Positions 6,846 through 14,247 are shown, numbered from the stretch's first letter. The stretch: 23,414 bases of DNA from CAWKZT01 sp963854565 (GCA_963854565.1 CAWKZT010000012.1:1-23414), one strand, 5' to 3'. Made by a program: numbers and translations. The notes: generated by a model not told the origin, from the letters alone.

Positions 6846-7319
6846 ATGTCAACATTTCATGATTTGGAAATGACCTCCATCACGGGCGAGTCAGTTAATT
6901 TTGACCAGTTTCGTGGGGACGTCTGTTTACTCGTAAACGTCGCTAGCGCTTGAGGCCTTACGCCTCAGTACGCAGGTCTGCGTACGCTTCATAACGACAC
7001 CGACGGCTTTCAGGTCCTCGGCTTTCCATGCAACCAATTTGGTGCTCAAGAACCCGGCTCCGATGCTGAAGTTCTGACCTTCGTTACCGAAAATTTCGAC
7101 GTCAACTTTCCTATGTTCTCTAAAATCGAAGTTAACGGTGATGGGGCCGCCCCGTTGTACAACATGCTTAAGGGCGCACAACCCGGCGAAGGTGAAACCG
7201 GCGACATCACGTGGAACTTCGAGAAGTTCTTAGTTGATGGCGAAGGCAATGTGGTCCAGCGGTTCGCTCCAATGGTCACACCCGAAGAGGTTGCCGCCGA
7301 ACTTCCGAAGTACCTGTAA
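6846..7319 (+). CDS. Glutathione peroxidase, probable selenoprotein with in-frame UGA (Sec36)
   Basis: Reading through the TGA at 6951-6953 gives an uninterrupted 157-residue glutathione peroxidase-family protein, which reduces H2O2 and organic hydroperoxides with thiols. The UGA falls at residue 36 in NVASA-U-GLTPQY, exactly where the peroxidatic Cys or Sec lies. FPCNQFG (60-66), the catalytic Gln in GAQEPG (Q68) and WNF (W123, N124) complete the active site. Residues downstream keep family similarity up to the TAA at 7317-7319, which argues against decay. A bacterial SECIS-like hairpin follows the UGA. No resolving cysteine is seen in the usual helix, so it may not be a simple thioredoxin-type peroxidase. 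A conventional gene caller would report only a fragment from 7113 or nothing. Alternatives are a nonsense mutation or a base error. Confidence 0.88.
6951..6985 (+). promoter_or_regulatory. Bacterial SECIS element candidate following the Sec UGA
   Basis: The UGA is at 6951-6953. After 14 nt, 6968-6974 (GTACGCA) pairs perfectly with 6979-6985 (TGCGTAC) around the loop GGTC (6975-6978). The loop begins with G and lies 21 nt after the UGA; the published bacterial SECIS model, as I recall it, requires a G in the first two loop bases and a 16-37 nt spacing. The apex GCAGGTCTGC is, from memory, identical to the apex of the E. coli fdhF SECIS bound by SelB. A second small stem, TGAGGC with GCCTCA (6951-6956 and 6962-6967), encloses the UGA itself. 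Confidence 0.82.
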
Positions 7320-7330
7320 CTGACCGTGCT

Positions 7331-7354
7331 GATGGGCCGCAGGCGCGGCCCGTC
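7331..7354 (+). terminator. Strong hairpin after the glutathione peroxidase gene, probable terminator
   Basis: 7331-7340 pairs with 7345-7354 over ten positions (one G-T wobble) around the 4-nt loop AGGC, beginning 12 nt after the peroxidase stop. The core GGGCCGC/GCGGCCC is very stable. Only a short mixed T/A run follows, as is common for high-GC bacteria. It separates the peroxidase from the carboxyltransferase gene. Confidence 0.6.
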
Positions 7355-7360
7355 TACTAT
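7355..7360 (+). promoter_or_regulatory. Putative -10 box (TACTAT) of the carboxyltransferase gene
   Basis: TACTAT directly follows the terminator-like hairpin and stands 6 nt before the ATG at 7367. The spacing predicts a leaderless mRNA. No convincing -35 hexamer is visible because that region is occupied by the hairpin. Confidence 0.5.
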
Positions 7361-7366
7361 TCGTTG

Positions 7367-9184
7367 ATGCCCCTTCACCCGGTTGTTGCGCCCATGACGG
7401 CGACAGTCATGCACGTTCCTGTTGCCGTTGGCGATGCTGTCGCCGCCGGCAACACGCTCGCGATCGTCGATGTCATGAAGATGGAGCACACGATCATCTC
7501 CGAGGTAGATGGTGTTGTTTCCGACATCGACATAGAGCCAGGCCAGGTAGTTGAGGTAGGCGATCAACTGATCGTGATCGACACCAGTACGAAGGTTTCG
7601 GTCCCCGTCAACGCGGTCAGGACTTCTGACGAAACGCTGGGTTCGACCAGCGGAACTAACCCACTATTTGAGCAACTCAAACAGGTCGATGCACTGCGGA
7701 CCGACGCGGCCCGCCCCGATGCCGTGGCCAAGCGGCGTTCTCGTGGTCAACAAACCGCTCGCGAGAATATCTCCCAGCTTTGCGATGTCGACAGCTTTCT
7801 TGAATACGGCGGGCTAGCCGTGGCTGCCCAGCGGGGGCAACGCGATCTCGACGACTTGCGGTCCAAAACTTCCGCCGATGGCATAATCACTGGCGTCGGC
7901 AAAGTTGATGGCGTTGCGGTAGCAATGCTGGCTGTCGATGCCACCGTGATTGCCGGGACGCAGGGCTACTGGCATCACCACAAGATCGATCGGCTGCTTG
8001 AAATTGCCAAGCGGGACGATCTGCCGGTGGTGTTCTTCCCTGAGGGTGGCGGCGGGCGACCTTATGACCCCGATGCCGGCAACATCATGACTGCGGGTCT
8101 GCAAATCACGAGCTTTGCGCGGCTGGCGGCCCTTAGCGGCCAGGTACCAGTCGTAGCGGTTGTTTCCGGTCGGTGTTTCGCCGGGAGTGCCGCGTTTGCG
8201 GGAGTAGCCGATGTCATCATCGCCACCGAGAACGCCAATCTCGGTATGGCCGGCCCGGCGATGATCGAAGGCGGCGGTCTCGGGGCTTTCACGCCCGAAC
8301 AAATCGGGCCGATGGATGTCCAAGCCCGCAATGGTGTCGTCGATCTGATCGTGGCCGATGATTTTGAAGCAGTGGCGGCAGCGAAGCAATACCTCGGCTA
8401 TTTCACCGGCACAATCGTTGCCGGCGAAATTGACAACCAAGAGTTACTCAGGGATGCGTTGCCCCACAACCGTCGTCAGACGTACGCCATGGTCCCGATT
8501 ATCGAGGCACTAAGTGATGGCTCGTCATGGTTTGAACTCCGACCCGACTTCGGCCCAGCCATCCACACCGGATTAGCCCAAATCGGGGGACGAACCGTTG
8601 GTATAGCCGCCAGTAATCCACAGCATCAAGCCGGAGCAATCGGACCCGATGAGGCCGACAAGGCGGCGCGGTTCTTCCAGCTATGTGATGCGCATGGTGT
8701 GCCATTGGTTTCGTTGTGCGACTGTCCCGGGTTCATGGTTGGACCCGATGTAGAAGAGCGGGCCAACGTGCGCCATGTCTCGCGTCTGTTTTTGGCGGGT
8801 GCGCATCTCACTGTCCCAATCGTCGGCGTAATCGTCCGGAAGGCCTACGGACTAGGGGCGATGGCAATGCTCGGGGGAAACTTGCACGTTCCCGTGGCAA
8901 CCGTTGCGTGGCCCACCGGTGAGATTGGCGGTATGGGATTCGAAGGCGCGGTGGCATTAGGAATGAAGAACGAACTAGCCGCCATCGATGATGAATCCGA
9001 CCGTCGACAGGCCTTTGACACCGCTGTGGCTCGGATGTACGAGCGCGGGAGTGCTCTTACAAGTGCCGCTCACCTTGAGTTCGATGCGGTGATTGATCCG
9101 GCGGCAACACGAACATGGATAATGCAGTCCCTTAGCGCGGCGGAGCCTATTGCTCGTGGCGCCCGGTACATCGACGCTTGGTAA
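7367..9184 (+). CDS. Biotinyl domain-carboxyltransferase fusion (acyl-CoA carboxylase type)
   Basis: A 605-residue protein. Residues 1-71 are a biotin carboxyl carrier domain with biotinylation site VMKMEH (K38). A linker follows to about residue 98, then a full carboxyltransferase domain of the AccD/PccB family (about 98-605) with a GTQGYWHHHK segment, the Gly-rich GGGGRPYD region, the CFAGSAAFAG oxyanion-type turn and CDCPGFMVG in the second half. Such enzymes move carboxyl groups from carboxybiotin to an acyl-CoA or related acceptor. No biotin carboxylase gene is in the window, so a separate one must supply it. The common actinobacterial layout instead joins biotin carboxylase to the carrier. 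The acceptor is unknown. ATG 7367 is preferred over TTG 7364 because of the -10 spacing. Confidence 0.92.
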   Translation: MPLHPVVAPMTATVMHVPVAVGDAVAAGNTLAIVDVMKMEHTIISEVDGVVSDIDIEPGQVVEVGDQLIVIDTSTKVSVPVNAVRTSDETLGSTSGTNPLFEQLKQVDALRTDAARPDAVAKRRSRGQQTARENISQLCDVDSFLEYGGLAVAAQRGQRDLDDLRSKTSADGIITGVGKVDGVAVAMLAVDATVIAGTQGYWHHHKIDRLLEIAKRDDLPVVFFPEGGGGRPYDPDAGNIMTAGLQITSFARLAALSGQVPVVAVVSGRCFAGSAAFAGVADVIIATENANLGMAGPAMIEGGGLGAFTPEQIGPMDVQARNGVVDLIVADDFEAVAAAKQYLGYFTGTIVAGEIDNQELLRDALPHNRRQTYAMVPIIEALSDGSSWFELRPDFGPAIHTGLAQIGGRTVGIAASNPQHQAGAIGPDEADKAARFFQLCDAHGVPLVSLCDCPGFMVGPDVEERANVRHVSRLFLAGAHLTVPIVGVIVRKAYGLGAMAMLGGNLHVPVATVAWPTGEIGGMGFEGAVALGMKNELAAIDDESDRRQAFDTAVARMYERGSALTSAAHLEFDAVIDPAATRTWIMQSLSAAEPIARGARYIDAW

Positions 9185-9191
9185 CAACAGG

Positions 9192-9197
9192 TACCCT
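9192..9197 (+). promoter_or_regulatory. Putative -10 box (TACCCT) of prfA
   Basis: TACCCT lies in the 19-nt gap after the carboxyltransferase gene and 6 nt before the GTG at 9204, with no ribosome binding site. The spacing predicts a leaderless prfA transcript starting at the GTG. Confidence 0.45.
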
Positions 9198-9203
9198 CGG
9201 ACG

Positions 9204-10283
9204 GTGAGCGAACTAGCACCCCGACTGGCAGTCCTACGTCAAGAATTTGAAGACGTGGAGAGCAGCCTCGGTGATCCCGAACTGATTGCCGATCAAAAGC
9301 GATTCCAAGACGTCAACCGGCGCTACACCCGACTCAGGCAACTCGTAACCGTCTGGGACAAGTTCGAGGCAGCCAGCGAAGACATCGAAGTTGCTCGCGA
9401 GATGCTGGGCGAGGCCAACGGCGAGGACGCCGACGATTTGCGCGAAGAAATCGTCTCGCTTGAAGCCATAATCCTCCGCGCCGAGGACGAAGTACGCATC
9501 CTCCTCCTACCCACCGACCCGAATGACGGCAAGAACGTCATCATTGAGATTCGTGGTGCTGAGGGGGGCGAAGAAGCCAACCTCTTCGCCCGCGACCTCT
9601 ACGACATGTACACGTCCTGGGGTAAATCTCTGGGCTGGAAATACGAGGGTCTGTCGGCCAGCGAGTCTGCGATGGGAGGCTTCGACAACGTCACCTTCAT
9701 GTTCAAGGGGCCCGATGTTTGGACCCGCATGCGCTTCGAAGGCGGAACACACCGTGTGCAACGCGTACCTGCCACCGAAACCCAGGGCCGAGTCCATACG
9801 TCGTCCGCCACTATAACCGTCCTCCCCGAGGCCGAGGAAGTCGACGTCGAAATCAACGAAAACGATTTACAAATTGACGTCTACCGTTCTTCGGGCCCGG
9901 GTGGTCAGTCAGTGAACACCACCGATTCGGCCGTGCGCATCACCCACAAGCCCACCGGAATCATGGTGGCGATGCAGGACGAAAAGAGCCAGATCCAAAA
10001 CCGGGCCAAAGCTATGCGTGTCCTGCGTGCCCGTATGCTCAAAGCCGAACAAGATAAGCAAGCCGCCGAGCTATCTGATGCGCGTCGATCCCAGGTTGGT
10101 GGGGGTGGTAGAGGCGAGAAGATTCGAACCTTCAACTTCAAAGAAAATCGGGTTACCGACCACCGCATTGGTCTCACGATCTACAAGCTCGACAAGATCA
10201 TGAACGGTGACCTCACCGACATTAACGACGCCATGATGCAAGACCTTCGCGAGCGGCAGTTACGCGACGAAGCCGATAGCTGA
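9204..10283 (+). CDS. prfA: Peptide chain release factor 1 (RF1)
   Basis: A 359-residue class I release factor reading UAA and UAG stop codons. The stop-recognition tripeptide PAT is at 189-191 (RVPATETQGR), which identifies RF1 rather than RF2, and the peptidyl-hydrolysis motif GGQ is at 233-235. Both sit where they do in the E. coli protein. The Gln of GGQ is the methylation target of PrmC, encoded immediately downstream. The GTG at 9204 gives an N-terminus of normal family length. RF1 does not read UGA, so it should not compete with selenocysteine insertion at the peroxidase UGA upstream. Confidence 0.97.
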   Translation: MSELAPRLAVLRQEFEDVESSLGDPELIADQKRFQDVNRRYTRLRQLVTVWDKFEAASEDIEVAREMLGEANGEDADDLREEIVSLEAIILRAEDEVRILLLPTDPNDGKNVIIEIRGAEGGEEANLFARDLYDMYTSWGKSLGWKYEGLSASESAMGGFDNVTFMFKGPDVWTRMRFEGGTHRVQRVPATETQGRVHTSSATITVLPEAEEVDVEINENDLQIDVYRSSGPGGQSVNTTDSAVRITHKPTGIMVAMQDEKSQIQNRAKAMRVLRARMLKAEQDKQAAELSDARRSQVGGGGRGEKIRTFNFKENRVTDHRIGLTIYKLDKIMNGDLTDINDAMMQDLRERQLRDEADS

Positions 10284-10286
10284 TCC

Positions 10287-11834
10287 ATGGCTGGGCCGGA
10301 CGAACCCACCGACGATCTCGACGGCACAATCGCGTGGCGCGAACTCCGTGACGAAGCCATTGTCCATCTCACCGCTGTGGGAGTTTCGGCCCCTGACCTC
10401 GAAGCCCGCTGGCTTGTCGAAGAGGCGTCGGGGTACGTGGGGGCCGAATACTTCACTGGACTAGATGCGCTTTGCACGGTGCGCGGAGTGGCTCACTATG
10501 ACGCCATGTTGGCTCGTCGTCTCAAGGGTGAGCCAATCCAATACGTTCTTGGCCATTGGCAGTTCCGTTCCCTTGACCTAATGGTCGACCGTAGGGTCTT
10601 GATCCCTCGACCTGAGACAGAAGTCCTGGTCGATGTGGTGTTGTCCGAAATCAGTCGGCAAGAACGCGGCGACGAACCCGTACAGGTCGTGGACATGGGC
10701 ACAGGGACCGGGGCAATTGGCCTATCGGTGGTTACCGAGCACAACGCCGCTCAAGTTGTGCTGACCGATGTCTCTCCCGAAGCGCTGGCCGTTACGCGGG
10801 CGAACCTGGCCGGTGTAGGTCGCGCTGCTACTCGAGTGACAGTGGCGCAGGGCAATTGGTTTAGTGCCATCCCCGAACGACTGCGCGGTGAACTTCATGT
10901 CATTGCGTCGAACCCCCCGTATGTCTCACCCCAGGAAGAACTACCCGCCGAGGTCGCCGATTGGGAACCATCCATGGCTTTGCTAGCCGACGACGAGGGG
11001 CTTGCCGATATAGCGGCGGTACTTAACGCTGCGTTGGACTGGCTTCGGCCCGGGGGAGCTGTGGTCCTTGAGATGGCTCCGCATCAACTGGAGCGAGCAA
11101 CCCGACTGGCGACCGAGGCCGGACTTGTTGATACTGCGACGCACACGGACCTTGCAGGTCGCGATCGCATCTTGGTGGCCCGACGGCCCGAATCACACCT
11201 TTCGATTGTTGCACCTGCATCCGCCCCAAATTTGGTGTTGGCTGATGACCACGGTTTGCAGCAGGCGGTGCGTGTCCTCGATGCGGGTGGGGTGATCGTC
11301 ATACCCACGGACACGGTGTACGGGTTGGCCTGTCGGATTGACGATGCGGCCGCGATCGAGCGTATACGCGTGTTAAAGGCTCGTCCTGCTGCCATGGCGA
11401 TAGCGGTGCTGGTAGCCGATACCGAACAGGCGAGTAAAATTGGTGACATGACGGGGGCGGCACGCGCAGTTGTTGATGAGTTCTGGCCTGGACCGCTCAC
11501 GGTGGTTCTTCCTACCGATCGGCCAATGAGTGCCTTAGGGATCGATGGCACGATCGGTGTCCGATGCCCCGAAGACCGCTTTGTGCGCGATGTTGCGCGG
11601 CACACCGGCCCATTGGCCACCACCAGTGCCAATTGCCACGGTGAGCCAACTCCCACTAATGCGCAGTCTGCTGCCGCTGGGTTGTTGGGTGTGGTTGATC
11701 TTGTGGTCGATGGCGGGGTCCGTTCCGGCCAACCGTCTACGGTCGCGGCGGTCTCACCAACGGTTGTGGTATTTCGATCCGGGCCGATCTCGGCTGAACA
11801 AATCGAACAGCACGCAAAGAACGCGCCCGAATAG
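10287..11834 (+). CDS. prmC: PrmC-Sua5 fusion: RF glutamine methyltransferase plus threonylcarbamoyl-AMP synthase
   Basis: One continuous 515-residue frame joins two enzymes usually encoded separately. Residues 1 to about 295 are PrmC/HemK, which methylates the GGQ glutamine of release factors: the AdoMet loop DMGTGTGAIG is at 136-145 and NPPY at 209-212. Residues about 315-505 are a Sua5/YrdC/TsaC domain, which makes threonylcarbamoyl-AMP for tRNA t6A37: PTDTVYGL at 340-347, KARP soon after, and TSAN near 450. The usual SG after TSANx reads HG here, a small departure. The gene starts 3 nt after prfA stops. In Mycobacterium these are adjacent separate genes, so the fusion fits an in-place joining. 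Confidence 0.95.
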   Translation: MAGPDEPTDDLDGTIAWRELRDEAIVHLTAVGVSAPDLEARWLVEEASGYVGAEYFTGLDALCTVRGVAHYDAMLARRLKGEPIQYVLGHWQFRSLDLMVDRRVLIPRPETEVLVDVVLSEISRQERGDEPVQVVDMGTGTGAIGLSVVTEHNAAQVVLTDVSPEALAVTRANLAGVGRAATRVTVAQGNWFSAIPERLRGELHVIASNPPYVSPQEELPAEVADWEPSMALLADDEGLADIAAVLNAALDWLRPGGAVVLEMAPHQLERATRLATEAGLVDTATHTDLAGRDRILVARRPESHLSIVAPASAPNLVLADDHGLQQAVRVLDAGGVIVIPTDTVYGLACRIDDAAAIERIRVLKARPAAMAIAVLVADTEQASKIGDMTGAARAVVDEFWPGPLTVVLPTDRPMSALGIDGTIGVRCPEDRFVRDVARHTGPLATTSANCHGEPTPTNAQSAAAGLLGVVDLVVDGGVRSGQPSTVAAVSPTVVVFRSGPISAEQIEQHAKNAPE

Positions 11835-11845
11835 TCAATTGGTTC

Positions 11846-11870
11846 CTTCGGGTTCAAGCTGATCCCGAAG
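11846..11870 (+). terminator. Hairpin after the PrmC-Sua5 gene
   Basis: CTTCGGG (11846-11852) pairs perfectly with CCCGAAG (11864-11870) around an 11-nt loop, 12 nt after the stop, followed by ATTTG. It may be a weak terminator or a processing site between the prfA unit and the phosphatase unit. Confidence 0.35.
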
Positions 11871-11889
11871 ATTTGCCCCAGAATTCATC

Positions 11890-11895
11890 TAGGAT
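11890..11895 (+). promoter_or_regulatory. Putative -10 box (TAGGAT) of the phosphatase gene
   Basis: TAGGAT stands exactly 6 nt (11896-11901) before the ATC at 11902. This is the spacing found at the other inferred leaderless genes in the window and supports ATC as the first codon. The same bases include an in-frame TAG (11890-11892), which bars any start further upstream. Confidence 0.55.
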
Positions 11896-11901
11896 CGGCC
11901 C

Positions 11902-12462
11902 ATCAAGATTCTTGTCGTTTGCACCGGGAACATCTGTCGTTCCGCCATGGCTAAGGCGTTTATTGTCGACCGTCTCAGCCTTCGCGGCGTACTAGTGGAT
12001 TCGGGCGGATTCGTTGGCCAAGGTTCAGTGTCGCCTTCCCACGCTGTTGACGTCATGGATACCTACCGGTTAGACCTTCGAGATCACCGGGCGCGCCTGG
12101 TTAATGCGGGTTTGGTGGAAAAAGCCGATCTCGTCCTCGGTATGGAATTTGGCCATGGGCGTGACCTCGCCCGGCTTGCTCCGGGTTATCGGTCAAAAAT
12201 TTACATGCTGCCCGAACTCATCGATCGCGGCACCGAGCATCCGCCGAATCCAGGTGAGAACCTTTCGTCCTGGCTTACGCGTTTGGATAGTTTCCGACCG
12301 CCTCACCCCTACATCGGCTCTAACCGCAAGTGGGAAGTTGCTGACCCATGGCAGAAATCAGCCAAGGTTTATCGAAGCACTGCGGCCGAGATCGAAGGCC
12401 TGGTTGACAGCCTTGTCGACCTGCTCAATGGACCGCTCACTGTCTACGAACAGGAAACCTAA
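11902..12462 (+). CDS. Low-molecular-weight protein tyrosine phosphatase, probable AUC start codon
   Basis: With initiation at the ATC at 11902 the protein is 186 residues and begins (M)KILVVCTGNICRS. This holds the CX5R catalytic loop C7-TGNIC-R13. The general-acid motif DPW is at D148, and a DSGGF segment follows the first helix as in the family's SAG motif. An in-frame TAG at 11890-11892 leaves only ATC (11902) or ATT (11908) as starts before the loop. The first ATG (11947) would delete the nucleophile and Arg. Ile11 in the loop fits phosphotyrosine specificity; arginine phosphatases such as YwlE have Thr there. The order before rpiB and glyA matches ywlE in Bacillus. The start rests on inference. 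Confidence 0.88.
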   Translation: MKILVVCTGNICRSAMAKAFIVDRLSLRGVLVDSGGFVGQGSVSPSHAVDVMDTYRLDLRDHRARLVNAGLVEKADLVLGMEFGHGRDLARLAPGYRSKIYMLPELIDRGTEHPPNPGENLSSWLTRLDSFRPPHPYIGSNRKWEVADPWQKSAKVYRSTAAEIEGLVDSLVDLLNGPLTVYEQET

Positions 12463-12464
12463 TC

Positions 12465-12905
12465 ATGACTCGAATCGCTGCCGGCTCAGATCACGCCGGG
12501 TTTTCTTTGAAGAACGAACTCATAGCGCATCTGCGAGATACTGGACACGAGGTTAATGACCTAGGCACCTACACCGCCGAACGTGTCGACTATCCCGATT
12601 TTGGGGCGGCGGTTGGCCGTGCCGTTGTGAGTGGCGAAGCCGAACTCGGGCTAGCCGTTTGCGGCAGTGGTATTGGTATTTCGATGGCGGCGAACAAGAT
12701 TCCAGGTGTCCGAGCAGCAACGGTCACCGACGTTACTGCGGGGCATCTAGCTCGTGAGCACAACGATGCCAACGTGATCTGCTTCGGCGAGCGATTAATC
12801 GGTCCCGAGGTCGCCAAAGAGGCGCTCGATGCGTTCCTGGCCGCGACATTCGCCCAAGGGCGTCACACAGCCCGCGTACAAAAGCTTGACGGACTCCTCT
12901 CATAG
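12465..12905 (+). CDS. rpiB: Ribose-5-phosphate isomerase B
   Basis: A 146-residue RpiB that interconverts ribose-5-phosphate and ribulose-5-phosphate in the pentose phosphate pathway. The signatures are GSDHAGF (7-13), the catalytic C66 in AVCGSGIG (position as in E. coli RpiB), AANK, and REHNDAN (about 96-102). The length is typical. It starts 2 nt after the phosphatase stop, so it is coupled to that gene. The related sugar isomerases LacAB share this fold, but the context and the conserved Cys favour RpiB. Confidence 0.95.
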   Translation: MTRIAAGSDHAGFSLKNELIAHLRDTGHEVNDLGTYTAERVDYPDFGAAVGRAVVSGEAELGLAVCGSGIGISMAANKIPGVRAATVTDVTAGHLAREHNDANVICFGERLIGPEVAKEALDAFLAATFAQGRHTARVQKLDGLLS

Positions 12906-12996
12906 CGCAATTTTGCTGTCGCAACAGGCGATGCGATGACTAGGATCTGGTCGCTGACAGCCCGTCACAATCTCGACTTGTCTCTAGGAACTCGCC
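12906..12996 (+). promoter_or_regulatory. rpiB-glyA intergenic region with candidate glyA promoter and SD
   Basis: A 91-nt gap. TAGGAT at 12941-12946 could be a -10 box giving a leader of about 45 nt. Closer in, TAGGAA (12985-12990) is 6 nt before the ATG; it can be read either as an AGGA ribosome binding site (12986-12989) or as a degenerate -10 box with leaderless spacing. The region is too short for a glycine riboswitch and shows no strong hairpin. Confidence 0.35.
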
Positions 12997-14247
12997 ATGG
13001 TTTGGTCTACTGATCGCGATACCGAATTGTTTGGTCTTCTTCACGCCGAAGATCGCCGACAAAACACCACTTTGCAACTCATTGCCTCGGAGAACTTTGC
13101 CTCTCCCGCGGTAATGGAAGCTACGGGGTCATCGCTGACCAACAAGTACAGCGAGGGATATCCCGGTCGTCGTTACTACGGCGGCAACATGGTGGCCGAC
13201 GAGGTTGAGTCTTTAGCGATTTCTCGGGTATGCGAACTCTTTGGTGCTGAAGCGGCCAATGTTCAACCGCACTCTGGTGCCAATGCAAATGTTGCGGTCT
13301 ACCTGGCATTGCTCGAAGCAGGCGACACGGTCTTAGGCATGAGCCTCGATCATGGCGGGCACCTCACCCACGGATCACCGGTAAATATCAGTGGGCGCTT
13401 CTACAACTTTGTTGGTTATGGCGTCGGAGCAAGCGACGAACGTATCGACTACGACCAAATGCGCGATCTGGCCAAGACACACCGGCCCAAAATGATCGTC
13501 GCCGGAGCAACCGCATACCCCCGGCAGATCGATCCGGTCATCATTCGCGAGATTGCTGACGAGGTCGGCGCTCTAGTCATGTTTGATGCCGCTCACATCG
13601 CTGGTCTCATCGCTGGGGGAGTTCACCCAAACCCGGTTCCGTACTCCGACGTCGTCACCTTCACGACCCATAAGACGCTCCGTGGCCCCCGTGGTGGCTG
13701 CATCTTGTCCACCGACGAACACGCGGCGGCGATTAACAAAGCGATCTTCCCTGGTCTGCAGGGCGGTCCGCTGGAACATGTCATTGCTGCCAAGGCGGTG
13801 GCGTTCCGTGAGGCACAAGAACCGGCGTTTGCTGCCTACGCCGCCAACGTGGTTGAGAACTCGCAGGCGTTTTCCTCGGCGCTGGCCGGTCAGGGTTTCC
13901 GTCTGGTGAGTGGTGGGTCCGACAATCACCTAAATCTGGTCGACCTGCGCACATTTGACGCAGATCTCACTGGCAAGATTGCCCAGGCTGCGTGCGACGC
14001 GGCTGGGATAACACTCAACAAGAACACCGTTCCCGATGACCCTCGGTCACCGTTTGTCGCCAGTGGGCTTCGCGTGGGTACCGCTGCGGTGACCACCCAG
14101 GGAATGGGCACCCCCGAAATGGCGACAATCGCCGAGATGCTGGCTCGGGCATTACGAGGTCGAGAAGATGATGCTGAGTTGGCATCGGTTCGAGCAGACG
14201 TCGAAGCACTGTGTGCAAAGTTTACGCCGTACCCCGATTTGATCTGA
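12997..14247 (+). CDS. glyA: Serine hydroxymethyltransferase
   Basis: A 416-residue PLP enzyme converting serine and tetrahydrofolate to glycine and methylene-tetrahydrofolate, the main source of one-carbon units. The N-terminal LIASENFAS block (about 28-36), YSEGYPGRRYYGG (about 51-63), the HGGHLTHG segment and the PLP lysine K226 in TTHKTLRGPRGG are all typical, and the length matches the family. Its place between rpiB and the ATP synthase region resembles the Bacillus prfA-to-atp gene order. Nothing unusual was seen in the active site. Confidence 0.98.
   Translation: MVWSTDRDTELFGLLHAEDRRQNTTLQLIASENFASPAVMEATGSSLTNKYSEGYPGRRYYGGNMVADEVESLAISRVCELFGAEAANVQPHSGANANVAVYLALLEAGDTVLGMSLDHGGHLTHGSPVNISGRFYNFVGYGVGASDERIDYDQMRDLAKTHRPKMIVAGATAYPRQIDPVIIREIADEVGALVMFDAAHIAGLIAGGVHPNPVPYSDVVTFTTHKTLRGPRGGCILSTDEHAAAINKAIFPGLQGGPLEHVIAAKAVAFREAQEPAFAAYAANVVENSQAFSSALAGQGFRLVSGGSDNHLNLVDLRTFDADLTGKIAQAACDAAGITLNKNTVPDDPRSPFVASGLRVGTAAVTTQGMGTPEMATIAEMLARALRGREDDAELASVRADVEALCAKFTPYPDLI

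Noticed and set aside
7113..7319. A separate short gene starting at ATG 7113
   Set aside because: It is the in-frame 3' part of the glutathione peroxidase that continues through the UGA at 6951; alone it lacks the active-site region.
6846..7319. Glutathione peroxidase as a pseudogene with a nonsense mutation
   Set aside because: The only interruption is TGA, at the exact catalytic position, it is followed by a SECIS-like hairpin, and the frame is otherwise intact to a normal end.
10287..11834. Artificial fusion from a frameshift or lost stop between prmC and sua5
   Set aside because: The junction reads through in one frame with an ordinary linker and no second start signal; both domains are complete.
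11084..11857. Long open frame on the minus strand opposite the Sua5 domain
   Set aside because: It shadows the PrmC-Sua5 gene; its composition is Thr-, Ser- and Arg-rich low complexity typical of antisense frames in GC-rich DNA.
11947..12462. Phosphatase starting at ATG 11947
   Set aside because: This start would remove the CX5R catalytic loop, which is encoded intact and in frame just upstream.
12906..12996. Glycine riboswitch upstream of glyA
   Set aside because: The gap is 91 nt with no strong paired core, too short for a typical tandem glycine aptamer.
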